Made by a program: the position numbers and the translations under genes
Assembly (NCBI GenBank): GCA_903904765.1
Contig: CAIVEA010000624.1
Span: forward strand, 1 to 10,506
DNA length: 10,506 nucleotides
DNA from: an uncultured Chloroflexota bacterium
GTDB lineage: Bacteria > Chloroflexota > Anaerolineae > Aggregatilineales > Phototrophicaceae
Direction of reading: 5' to 3'
Notes under the pieces: model-generated
The model's input: only the letters and a program-made list of their open reading frames with translations
What the model was told of the DNA's origin: nothing
Databases searched by the model: none
Part shown: piece by piece, positions 1-6,469 of the stretch
How the letters are laid out: every line of letters starts with the position of its first letter
Numbering within the stretch: the stretch's first letter is position 1

Positions 1-368
1 ATCCCCAACCGCGCTCCGAAACGAATGCGAACGATGGTGGAGGCGGTGATGCTCACGACGATCAAGAACAGTGCCGCAGGATAGCCTTCCAGCAACAGAA
101 TGGTCATCACCGCCAGATTACGGTAGCTGCTCCATGTGTTATCCGGGTTACGAGCATCCGAAATGGTGGCGATGCCGTACAGCCCGGCGCACCCCAGCAG
201 GGCGATGAGCGATGCGATTTCATCGGGGAAGAAGCGGGAAACACTGATGAAGTAAATGACGAATAATGTGACGAGAATAGTTCCGAACAACAGGAAAGCC
301 TGCCGCAATCGGCTGCGGCGCAGTACCTCCAACACCTGTGGTTCTTTCGATTCGGTTGGCAACTGCAT
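1..368 (-). CDS. N-terminal part of a multi-pass membrane protein, cut by the left edge
   Basis: The minus strand reads open from an ATG at 366-368 to position 1 without a stop, giving about 122 residues of an incomplete protein. After a charged N-terminus (residues 1-22) come hydrophobic segments at about 24-43, 51-70 and 84-113, the last possibly two short helices around a Gly-Tyr-Pro. This is the pattern of an N-terminal membrane-sensor domain, as found in front of histidine kinase or cyclase outputs, or of a small integral membrane protein. The part that would name it lies outside the window. The nearest purine-rich tract is a GGGG about 12 bases before the ATG, so the ribosome site is weak; a GTG at 399-401 in the same frame is an alternative start, bounded by a stop at 402-404. 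It is divergent from the binding-protein gene. I do not recognise the family. Confidence 0.6.
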   Translation of the reverse strand, partial: MQLPTESKEPQVLEVLRRSRLRQAFLLFGTILVTLFVIYFISVSRFFPDEIASLIALLGCAGLYGIATISDARNPDNTWSSYRNLAVMTILLLEGYPAALFLIVVSITASTIVRIRFGARLG

Positions 369-429
369 ACGTTCTGCTTTACCCCGAAATTGTCCCCGCA
401 CTCAGGATGTCATACGCTCGATCCCGCGC

Positions 430-458
430 CGGACAGCCTTCCATAAAATCTGTATAAC
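430..458 (+). promoter_or_regulatory. Possible sigma70-type promoter (weak)
   Basis: CGGACA at 430-435 (4 of 6 to TTGACA) and TATAAC at 453-458 (5 of 6 to TATAAT) are 17 bases apart. A transcript from here would have a leader of roughly 200 bases before the binding-protein gene and would include the 572-592 hairpin. This is consensus matching by eye only. Confidence 0.22.
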
Positions 459-598
459 CTGTGTTTGGAACACTTCCGGTAGTTTAGCATATTGCTGCAT
501 GCCTCACCATTTTAGGCAGAATAGAGACAAGGGACATTCCAAAGATGAATAACTCATGATGAAAAATGGGGCAGGGACAATTTCCATCCCTGTTCAAT

Positions 599-627
599 TT
601 GCACAGTTTGGTGCGATTCGTTACGAT
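599..627 (+). promoter_or_regulatory. Alternative promoter for the binding-protein gene (weak)
   Basis: TTGCAC at 599-604 and TACGAT at 622-627 are spaced by 17 bases and would start transcription about 40 bases before the ATG at 674. Matches are only 3 of 6 and 4 of 6, so this competes with the candidate at 430-458. A GCAC/GTGC inverted repeat (601-604, 611-614) overlaps the -35 element. Confidence 0.22.
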
Positions 628-673
628 TTACGTCCTTCGGGGGTATTCGTTATATAAACAGGAGAATTTGAAT

Positions 674-2239
674 ATGCGCCGTCTCCGTTTGGCATTCTTA
701 ATGCTATTGCTGCTGGTGCTTTCGCTTTCCGTATCGGGCGTGAATGCACAGGATAACATCCTGCACATCGTCCTCAGTCAGGATATGCGTACCTCTGACC
801 CGCATATCGCCTATGAAACCGAAACTTGGGAAATGTCGTCCCTGTTCTACGTCGGTCTGGTCAAGCTGCAAGATGCTGGCACGCCGATTCCCGCGCTGGC
901 TGAATCGTGGACGGTCAGCGATGACGGCACGGTGTACACCTTCAAACTGCGCGAAGGGCTGAAGTTCTCCAACGGGCGCGACCTGACCGCCGATGATGTG
1001 AAGTACAGCTTCGAGCGCCTGCTCAGCCCGGAACAGGCCGCCCCCACCGCCTTCATGTTCGAGTCCCTCGTGGGCGCGAAGGATCGTCTGGCAGGAAATG
1101 CCAGTGAAGTGGCGGGCATCAAGGTGCTTGACCCGCTGACGATTGAATTCACCACCGAGGAACCGGTGTGGTCGCTGATGCAGCGGTTCGCGCTGCCCCC
1201 CGGTTTCATCGTGGCGAAGGAAGGCGTGGAAGCTGCTGGCAGCGAATTTGGTCGTCAGCCGCTGGGCGCTGGCCCGTTCATGATGGATAGCTGGGAAAGC
1301 GGCGTGCGCGTGACCGGCAGCCGCAACCCGTACTACTACGAAGAAGGCAAGCCGTACTTCGATGGTTTCGAGCTGCAACTGGGCGTGGATGCTTCCGTCG
1401 GTGTGCTGCGTATGGAAACGGGCGAAGCAGATGTAGCGCTGGAATTTGTGCCGAATGCCGATTACCCGCGTCTGGCCGCCGATCCGGTGCTGTCACAACG
1501 CCTGTTGAAGTCGGAAGGCTTCCCCAACACCGGCTACGTCATCATCAACAACAACATCGAGCCGTTCAATAATCTGGACGTGCGCCGCGCTCTGAGCATG
1601 GCGATTGACCGTCAGCGTCTGGTGCAAATTCTGAACGGGCGTGCCACCCCCATCGGTGGTTTCCTACCGGCCAGCGTGGTCGGTCACAACCCGGATGTGG
1701 TCGCGCCGGAATATGATCCCGAAGGTGCGAAGGCGCTGCTGGCACAGGCGGGCTACCCGGACGGCTTTAACACCACACTGCTGACCACCACCTTCCCGAA
1801 CGATGTGGCGATGTCGCAGGCCATCGTAGCCGATCTGGCGGCCATCGGCGTGAATGCCGAAATGACCTCGATTGACAACGCGCAGTTCCTCGACCTGCTG
1901 GTGACGTACCCCGACGATCTGGGGCTGGTCATGACCAACTGGTACATGGACTACCAAGACCCCTCGGACAACTGGGAACCGCTGCTCCAGTGCGGTGGCT
2001 CGTACAACTGGGCGAAGTATTGCAGCCCCGAACTGGATGCGGCCTTTGATGTGGCGAATGCCGTCCCGCTGGGCGAAGAACGCTGGAAGGCTTTCGCGGA
2101 TTTCGAGGCGATGGTGGCGGAACAAGTTCCGAACATCCCGCTGGTGCAGGCGGTGGACTACTACTTCACCAGTGAACGGCTGGACATCCAGACCGATCCG
2201 GCGGTGCTGCTGCGCTTCGCCGATGCCAAAATCAAGTAA
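674..2239 (+). CDS. ABC transporter substrate-binding protein, family 5 (peptide/oligopeptide type)
   Basis: This exported solute receptor captures peptides or similar ligands outside the membrane and delivers them to the permease pair encoded just downstream. I chose the ATG at 674, not the upstream one at 566, because AGGAG at 660-664 lies 9 bases before it and the protein then begins with a clean signal peptide: basic MRRLR, a Leu-rich core, and a likely cleavage after VNA at residue 25. The 521 residues have the family's usual length. Family-5 hallmarks are the segment at about 74-116 (ALAESW, DDGTVYTFKLR, F.NGRDLTADDVKYSFER) and the VRRALSMAIDR motif at 303-313. C440 and C450 could form a disulfide. 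No lipobox cysteine follows the signal peptide, so the mature protein looks soluble or differently anchored. The ligand cannot be told from sequence; peptide is the default and the neighbouring peptidase supports it. Glutathione, nickel or sugar ligands occur in related proteins. Confidence 0.93.
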   Translation: MRRLRLAFLMLLLLVLSLSVSGVNAQDNILHIVLSQDMRTSDPHIAYETETWEMSSLFYVGLVKLQDAGTPIPALAESWTVSDDGTVYTFKLREGLKFSNGRDLTADDVKYSFERLLSPEQAAPTAFMFESLVGAKDRLAGNASEVAGIKVLDPLTIEFTTEEPVWSLMQRFALPPGFIVAKEGVEAAGSEFGRQPLGAGPFMMDSWESGVRVTGSRNPYYYEEGKPYFDGFELQLGVDASVGVLRMETGEADVALEFVPNADYPRLAADPVLSQRLLKSEGFPNTGYVIINNNIEPFNNLDVRRALSMAIDRQRLVQILNGRATPIGGFLPASVVGHNPDVVAPEYDPEGAKALLAQAGYPDGFNTTLLTTTFPNDVAMSQAIVADLAAIGVNAEMTSIDNAQFLDLLVTYPDDLGLVMTNWYMDYQDPSDNWEPLLQCGGSYNWAKYCSPELDAAFDVANAVPLGEERWKAFADFEAMVAEQVPNIPLVQAVDYYFTSERLDIQTDPAVLLRFADAKIK

Positions 2240-2263
2240 GCTGTAAAACGCAATCGTGTTGTG

Positions 2264-2299
2264 AAGCGGGGACAGGGTTCGCTCTGTCCCCGCTTGTTT
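2264..2299 (+). terminator. Strong stem-loop between binding protein and permease (partial terminator or mRNA stabiliser)
   Basis: AAGCGGGGACAG (2264-2275) and CTGTCCCCGCTT (2284-2295) form a perfect 12-bp stem with an 8-base loop, starting 24 bases after the binding-protein stop. The following tract is short (GTTTG), so termination may be incomplete. Such a structure behind the first gene of an importer operon would let the binding protein be made in excess over the permeases, by partial termination or by protecting the upstream mRNA 3' end. The structure is seen; the role is inferred. Confidence 0.7.
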
Positions 2300-2318
2300 G
2301 ATGGTGTGGGGAACAACT

Positions 2319-3239
2319 GTGACCGCCTATTTTATTCAGCGATTAATCGGCGCAGTCGGCGTGATCTTCGGGGTGGCGACCATCACCTTCATCATGGTCT
2401 TTCTGATGCCGGGTGACGCGGCTCGCATGTATGCCGGCCCCCGCGCTCCCGAAGAAACCGTGCAGCGCATCCGCGTGCTGTGGGGGATGGATCAGCCGTT
2501 GCCCGTGCAGTACGTCCGCTATCTGGGACGCGCCATTCAGGGCGATCTGGGGCAGTCCACCCGCGACAAGCGTCCGGTGCTGCAAGCGGTGGTTGAACGC
2601 CTGCCAGCCACCGTACAACTGGCGCTGGCGGGGCTGTTCGTGGAACTGGCAATCGGCATTCCGTTAGGGATTCTGGCGGCCACCCGCCCCGGCTCATGGA
2701 TTGACCAACTCACCACGCTGGTGGCACTCATCGGCATTTCCGTGCCGCAATTCGCGTTAGGGCTGGTGTCGCTGTATCTGTTCGGATTCGTCATCCCCAT
2801 CTTTCCGTTAGGGGGGTATGGCACGTTCATGCACCTCGTCTTGCCTGCTATAGTGCTGGGCATCGGCGGGTCGGCCTTCTATTCCCGCGTCCTCCGCAAC
2901 AGCATTCTGGATGTCAGCGGCGAAGATTACATCCGCACCGCCCGCGCCAAAGGGCTTTCGCCCCGGAAGGTGCTCACGCGCCACATTTTGCGGAACGCGA
3001 TGCTGCCGCTGGTCACACTGGCAGGGCTTGACCTCGCGCTGCTGCTGGGCGGCGTAGTGGTCATCGAAGCGGTGTTCGGCTGGCCGGGCGTGGGCTTGCA
3101 AGCGTGGACGGCCATTCGCAATCAGGACACCCCGATGATTATGGGAACAGTGTTGTTCGCCTCGGTGTTCGTGGTGTTCATCAACCTGCTGGTGGACATG
3201 CTGTATATGTGGCTCGACCCTCGCGTGAGACTGGTTTAG
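2319..3239 (+). CDS. ABC transporter permease, DppB/OppB type
   Basis: This is the first of two membrane subunits forming the translocation path of the importer. I prefer the GTG start at 2319: GGGGA at 2308-2312 sits 6 bases before it, and the protein then begins MTAYFIQRLI like other DppB-type proteins. The in-frame TTG at 2298 and ATG at 2301 lie against the preceding stem-loop and lack a ribosome site. The 306-residue length is typical. Family features are the first membrane helix at about 8-30, QGDLGQS at 74-80, VVERLPAT at 91-98, the cytoplasmic EAA loop that contacts the ATPase at about 202-222 (EDYIRTARAKGLSP), FGWPGVG at 253-259 and the C-terminal LLVDMLYMWLDPRVRL. It ends 7 bases before the next gene, so the two permeases are almost certainly cotranscribed and probably translationally coupled. 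The substrate is inferred from context. Confidence 0.92.
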   Translation: MTAYFIQRLIGAVGVIFGVATITFIMVFLMPGDAARMYAGPRAPEETVQRIRVLWGMDQPLPVQYVRYLGRAIQGDLGQSTRDKRPVLQAVVERLPATVQLALAGLFVELAIGIPLGILAATRPGSWIDQLTTLVALIGISVPQFALGLVSLYLFGFVIPIFPLGGYGTFMHLVLPAIVLGIGGSAFYSRVLRNSILDVSGEDYIRTARAKGLSPRKVLTRHILRNAMLPLVTLAGLDLALLLGGVVVIEAVFGWPGVGLQAWTAIRNQDTPMIMGTVLFASVFVVFINLLVDMLYMWLDPRVRLV

Positions 3240-3246
3240 AACTGAC

Positions 3247-4128
3247 ATGGCAAACACAAAAGCTGCTGCCTCTAACAACTCCTTCTGGGCGATTTTGCGC
3301 CGGATGCCGCGCACATGGGTGGGCGGGGCGCTGGTCGTCGTCGTGGTGTTCTCGGCCATTTTCGCGCCGCAGCTCTCGCCCACCGATCCCCTCAAGCAGT
3401 TCCGCGAAGGTTTGACCGCGACGGGCGTTCCGTTAGGGCCGAACGAACAATTCCCGATGGGAACCGATCATCTGGGGCGCGACATGATGAGCCGCTTGCT
3501 GTACGGGGCGCAGGTGTCGCTCACCGTCAGCTTCGTGGCGAACACCGTCGCCGCCATCTTCGGCACGCTGGTCGGCCTGCTGGCGGGCTATTACTCCGGC
3601 AAGATTGACTGGCTGCTGATGCGGATCACCGATGTGCTGCTGGCGTTCCCGGCGATTCTGCTGGCGCTGGGTTTGGGTTCGGTACTGCGCCCCAGCGTCC
3701 CGACGGTACTCATCATCCTCACGCTCATCAACTGGCCGGCGCTGGCGCGGTTGGTACGCAGTCAGGTACTCTCGGTGCGCGAACGCGCCTTCATCGAAAG
3801 CGCCCGCTGCATCGGCGCAAGCGACTGGTACATCATGATGCGGCAAATCCTGCCGCAGATCGCCGCCATCACGGTAGTGTGGGGGACGCTGAACTTCGCC
3901 AATACGGTGCTGATCGAGTCGTCGTTGAGCTTTCTGGGCGTGGGCGTGCCGCTGCCGCTGCCCAGCTGGGGCAACATGATCGCCGAAGGGCAGAGCCGCT
4001 ACCGCATCGCCCCTTGGATGATTCTCGCGCCCACCGCCGCCATCCTCATCACCACACTGGGCTTTAACCTGTTGGGGGATGCCGTCCGCGACGCGCTTGA
4101 CCCGCGCACCGGACAGCGTACCAGCTAA
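3247..4128 (+). CDS. ABC transporter permease, DppC/OppC type
   Basis: This is the second membrane subunit and partner of the DppB-type protein. Its 293 residues show the DppC layout: an N-terminal helix at about 24-40 followed by an external segment, GTDHLGRD at 72-79, a membrane core from about 90, the EAA loop at about 184-204 (ESARCIGASDWYIMMRQILP), FLGVGVPLPLPSWG at 229-242, and the ending NLLGDAVRDALDPR. The ATG at 3247 follows the previous stop by 7 bases and has no clear ribosome site of its own, as expected for coupling to the upstream gene. No ATPase gene (DppD/DppF type) follows. The next gene is a peptidase, so the importer must borrow ATPase subunits encoded elsewhere. An intrinsic-terminator-like stem overlaps the last codons. 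Confidence 0.92.
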   Translation: MANTKAAASNNSFWAILRRMPRTWVGGALVVVVVFSAIFAPQLSPTDPLKQFREGLTATGVPLGPNEQFPMGTDHLGRDMMSRLLYGAQVSLTVSFVANTVAAIFGTLVGLLAGYYSGKIDWLLMRITDVLLAFPAILLALGLGSVLRPSVPTVLIILTLINWPALARLVRSQVLSVRERAFIESARCIGASDWYIMMRQILPQIAAITVVWGTLNFANTVLIESSLSFLGVGVPLPLPSWGNMIAEGQSRYRIAPWMILAPTAAILITTLGFNLLGDAVRDALDPRTGQRTS

Positions 4129-4143
4129 GCGGGTCGGGTTTTT
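4099..4143 (+). terminator. Terminator-like stem spanning the stop codon of the DppC-type gene
   Basis: GACCCGC (4099-4105) can pair with GCGGGTC (4129-4135) around a 23-base loop containing the stop codon, and the stem is followed by GGG and five T (4139-4143). The long loop and the coding overlap make it weaker than a classical intrinsic terminator. If active, it would partly separate the peptidase gene from the importer genes. Confidence 0.4.
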
Positions 4144-4175
4144 CGTTCGCTGCTTCAACCAAAAGGATTATGACT

Positions 4176-5069
4176 ATGGCACGTTCTATTCGAGAAGGTT
4201 ACATCCCATTCAAGGGTTACAAAACGTGGTATCGCATCGTGGGCGACGGCGAAGAAGCCGGCAAACTGCCGCTGCTGGCGCTGCACGGCGGGCCGGGCGC
4301 GTGTTACGACTATCTCGAATCGCTGGACGCGATGGCCGACACCGGACGGCGCGTGATCTACTACGATCAACTGGGGTGCGGCAATTCGCACATAGACGAA
4401 TCCCGTCCCGAACTGTGGACGGTGGATTTGTACGTGGAAGAAGTGGACGTGGTGCGGCAAGCGCTGGGTTTGGAGCGCATTCACCTGCTCGGTCAGTCGT
4501 GGGGCGGGATGCTGGCGATGGAATACATGATTCGTCAGCCGAAGGGTGTCGCCAGTGTGACGATTGCCAGTTCGCCCGCCAGCATGATTCAGTGGGTGGA
4601 GGAAGCCAACAAACTGCGTGACCAGTTGCCGCCCGATGTGCAGGCCGCGCTGCTGAAACACGAGGCGGACGGCACAACCGATCACCCCGATTATCAGACG
4701 GCCATGCAGGTCTTTTATGACCGCCATGTGTGCCGCGTCGTCCCCAACCCGGAATATGTCTCGCGCAGTTTCGGCAAGCTGGCGCAGCACCCGGAAGTGT
4801 ATTACACCATGAACGGCCCCAGCGAGTTCCATGTGATCGGCACACTCAAGAACTGGGATGTCATCCCGCAATTGGGCAAGATCAACGCGCCGACGCTGGT
4901 CACATCGGGCAAGTATGACGAGGCCACGCCCGTGATCGCGCAGACCGTGCATAATGGCATTCGCGGCTCTGAATGGGTGCTGTTCGAGAATAGTTCGCAC
5001 ACCGCCCACGCCGAAGAACCCGAACGCTATATGCAGGTGCTGGGCGCGTTCATCAGCAAGCACGAGTAG
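4176..5069 (+). CDS. pip: Proline iminopeptidase-like alpha/beta hydrolase (peptidase family S33)
   Basis: This predicted cytoplasmic serine peptidase would release an N-terminal residue, classically proline, from short peptides. I chose the second ATG (4176) because AAGGA at 4163-4167 is 8 bases before it but only 2 before the ATG at 4170; the choice changes two residues. In the resulting 297-residue protein the S33 signatures are clear: HGGPG at 37-41 (oxyanion region), YYDQLGCGNS at 62-71, the nucleophile elbow GQSWGG with Ser108, Asp248 in KYDEATP, and His275 in NSSHTAH. These form a complete catalytic triad. There is no signal peptide. It starts 47 bases after the DppC-type permease on the same strand, which suggests that imported peptides are trimmed by this enzyme. 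Related family members act as amino-acid amidases or other hydrolases, so strict proline specificity is not proven. Confidence 0.88.
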   Translation: MARSIREGYIPFKGYKTWYRIVGDGEEAGKLPLLALHGGPGACYDYLESLDAMADTGRRVIYYDQLGCGNSHIDESRPELWTVDLYVEEVDVVRQALGLERIHLLGQSWGGMLAMEYMIRQPKGVASVTIASSPASMIQWVEEANKLRDQLPPDVQAALLKHEADGTTDHPDYQTAMQVFYDRHVCRVVPNPEYVSRSFGKLAQHPEVYYTMNGPSEFHVIGTLKNWDVIPQLGKINAPTLVTSGKYDEATPVIAQTVHNGIRGSEWVLFENSSHTAHAEEPERYMQVLGAFISKHE

Positions 5070-5072
5070 GAC

Positions 5073-5170
5073 GCGCCCTCACCCCTTTTATCCCCTCTCC
5101 CAACTGTTGAGTACAGCTAGGAGAGGGGAAAAGACGGGAACGCAGATCGTTTCTACTTGCCTTGCTCCCT
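5073..5170. repeat. Intergenic palindromic repeat, copy 1
   Basis: This is one of two related elements in the window; the other is at 7847-7930. Shared parts are GCGCCCTCACCCC at the left, TGAGTACAGCTAGGAG with flanking arms in the middle, and ACTTGCCTTGC at the right (5155-5165). TCCCCTCTCC (5091-5100) and GGAGAGGGGA (5120-5129) form a perfect 10-bp outer stem. GTTG (5106-5109) and CAGC (5114-5117) form a 4-bp inner stem with loop AGTA. It lies between the convergent peptidase and propeller genes and may end transcripts from both sides, although there is no proper U tract next to the main stem. The weaker pair CTCCC/GGGAG (5165-5169, 5180-5184) and a T5 run at 5196-5200 follow. No transposase or REP-associated transposase gene is nearby. 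Confidence 0.85.
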
Positions 5171-5198
5171 TCGCCACTTGGGAGAAGAGTTGGGCTTT

Positions 5199-6314
5199 TT
5201 ACCCGTTCCGCGACAGGCGGTAGATGCCGCCCGGTTCCACAAATACCAACGACCCATCGGGCGCAATCGTCAGGTCAATGCGACAGGACGCGCCCTGCAA
5301 ATCCAGCGGCGCAATCGAGACAATCTCGGTCTGATCCTCGTTCAGCACCGCCCGCTGGATGAAGCCCGGATTCCACTGGCAAAACAGCAGGTTGCCCTCC
5401 CATTCGGGGAAGGCCGCGCCGTGATACACCACGATTCCGGTGGGGGCGACGGTGGGCGTGTACGAGATCATGGGCGGCTGATAATCCGGGAAATCCAGCG
5501 GCCCCATGCCGAAGCACTGTTCGCCATAGGCCGCGCCCCAACCGTAGTTCTTGCCGGGAAGGATGCGGTTGATCTCGTCGTCGCAGTGGAAGCCGTTTTC
5601 GCTGCCGAACACCGCGTTCGTAACGGGGTCAATCGTAAAGTCAAAGGTGTTGCGTAACCCGTAGGCGTACACGCTGCTGCCGGGGAAGGGGTTGCCCTCG
5701 GCGGGTTGCAGTCCATCCGGCGTGACATCGAAACGGTGAACCTTACCGGGCAGCACATCCAGATTTTGCGCGTTGGCCGCCAGCCCGAAATCCCCCAGCG
5801 ACAGGAACAGATGCCCCTCAGTATCGAAGTGAATATTGCCGCCGTTGTGCTTCAGTTCGCCCGTCGTGATCGGCACGGAGAGCATCACCTGCGGGTCGCT
5901 GCCGAGGCCGTCGCGTTCGCTGAAGCGCACCACTTCGTTCGCCGGATACTCGGTAGCGGTGCCGGGGCGGGTATGCACCACCCAGATAAAGCCGTTGGCG
6001 GCGTAATGCGGGTCGAGCGCGATTCCCAGTAAGCCGCGTTCCACCAGCGAATCCGAGGGCAGATTGATGACCGGCTCAAGCTGTGATGTGCCGTCGGCAT
6101 GAATCAGGCGCACGTTGCCGGTGATTTTCTCGGTATAGAACAGGCGGCCATCTGGCGTATAAGCCAACGCCACCGGAAAATTGGCGGGCGTGATCTTAGT
6201 AACGGTGTAGGCCACCGCTGCGCCGGGGTCGGCGGGGGCATCTTGCGCGGTGAGAGGGGCGGTGAACGACAGGGCGAGGCAGACAAGCGATACAACGAGG
6301 ATGATTTTCGTCAC
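5199..6314 (-). CDS. Secreted PQQ-dependent glucose/sorbosone dehydrogenase-like beta-propeller
   Basis: This exported protein belongs to the soluble glucose/sorbosone dehydrogenase family, six-bladed propellers that typically oxidise sugars or polyols with PQQ; the substrate here is unknown. I favour the GTG at 6314, which gives a standard signal peptide (MTKIILVV, hydrophobic core, cleavage near LTA at residue 23) and a 371-residue protein. A TTG at 6341 in the same frame would add nine residues before it. Neither has a well-spaced ribosome site; GGAG (6329-6332) is 14 bases before the GTG. Family marks are ERGLLGIALDP at 92-102, LKHNGGNIHF at 154-163 with His156 matching the catalytic base, LSLGD at 172-176, YGLRN at 218-222 with the Arg-Asn pair of the PQQ site, and KNYGWGAAYGE at 255-265. 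Cysteines at about 244, 267, 312 and 344 could form disulfides. It is transcribed towards the peptidase gene and away from the CAP gene. Confidence 0.85.
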   Translation of the reverse strand: MTKIILVVSLVCLALSFTAPLTAQDAPADPGAAVAYTVTKITPANFPVALAYTPDGRLFYTEKITGNVRLIHADGTSQLEPVINLPSDSLVERGLLGIALDPHYAANGFIWVVHTRPGTATEYPANEVVRFSERDGLGSDPQVMLSVPITTGELKHNGGNIHFDTEGHLFLSLGDFGLAANAQNLDVLPGKVHRFDVTPDGLQPAEGNPFPGSSVYAYGLRNTFDFTIDPVTNAVFGSENGFHCDDEINRILPGKNYGWGAAYGEQCFGMGPLDFPDYQPPMISYTPTVAPTGIVVYHGAAFPEWEGNLLFCQWNPGFIQRAVLNEDQTEIVSIAPLDLQGASCRIDLTIAPDGSLVFVEPGGIYRLSRNG

Positions 6315-6353
6315 AATCGGTTTTTGGACTCCATCACACAATCTATTGCGCTT

Positions 6354-6382
6354 ATGCTAACGATGCCTAGTCCGGGGCGCAA
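6354..6382 (-). promoter_or_regulatory. Possible promoter of the propeller gene
   Basis: On the minus strand TTGCGC (6377-6382) and TAGCAT (6354-6359) are exactly 17 bases apart. Transcription would begin near 6347, giving a leader of roughly 30 bases to the GTG at 6314 and almost none to the TTG at 6341, which favours the GTG start. Consensus matches are only 3 of 6 and 4 of 6. Confidence 0.3.
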
Positions 6383-6426
6383 GGGAGATGGATTGCCACC
6401 CTCCCCCCTATCACTTTTGAAAATTG

Positions 6427-6435
6427 TGCCATAAT
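6427..6435 (+). promoter_or_regulatory. Possible extended -10 element for the CAP gene
   Basis: TG at 6427-6428, one base, then CATAAT at 6430-6435 matches the extended -10 pattern, with 5 of 6 in the hexamer and no good -35. The transcript would start near 6442, just before the ribosome site AAGGA at 6456-6460. It falls in the 155-bp divergent region shared with the propeller gene. Confidence 0.35.
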
Positions 6436-6469
6436 GGGCGAGGACTTAAATAACAAAGGAAATAAAATC

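Larger units (their letters stand above)
369..673. other. Divergent intergenic region between the membrane protein and the importer genes
   Basis: No convincing gene lies here. A reading frame beginning at 256 crosses it but overlaps the minus-strand membrane gene and has no family character. The region should hold the promoters of both flanking genes. Weak inverted repeats are visible: TGCCT/AGGCA at 500-504 and 514-518, and CAGGGA/TCCCTG at 572-577 and 587-592 with a 9-base loop. The second would fall in the leader of the binding-protein mRNA if transcription starts upstream of it. Confidence 0.6.

Noticed and set aside
256..552. Plus-strand 98-residue open frame in the left divergent region
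   Set aside because: It overlaps the minus-strand membrane gene, has no ribosome site, and its translation is rich in Arg, Cys and Thr with no family resemblance.
566..673. N-terminal extension of the binding protein from the ATG at 566
   Set aside because: It would bury the signal peptide behind 36 residues and ignores the AGGAG placed 9 bases before the ATG at 674.
704..1378. Minus-strand 224-residue open frame inside the binding-protein gene
   Set aside because: Shadow of the binding-protein frame; no motif and no plausible start.
3433..4158. Minus-strand 241-residue open frame opposite the DppC-type permease
   Set aside because: Composition is dominated by Arg, Gln, Asp and His, typical of an antisense reading of a membrane protein gene in GC-rich DNA.
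4155..5063. Minus-strand 302-residue open frame opposite the peptidase gene
   Set aside because: It mirrors the plus-strand gene, whose codon pattern keeps stops out of this frame. The translation is rich in His, Arg and Gln with no family motif, while the plus strand has a full S33 triad.
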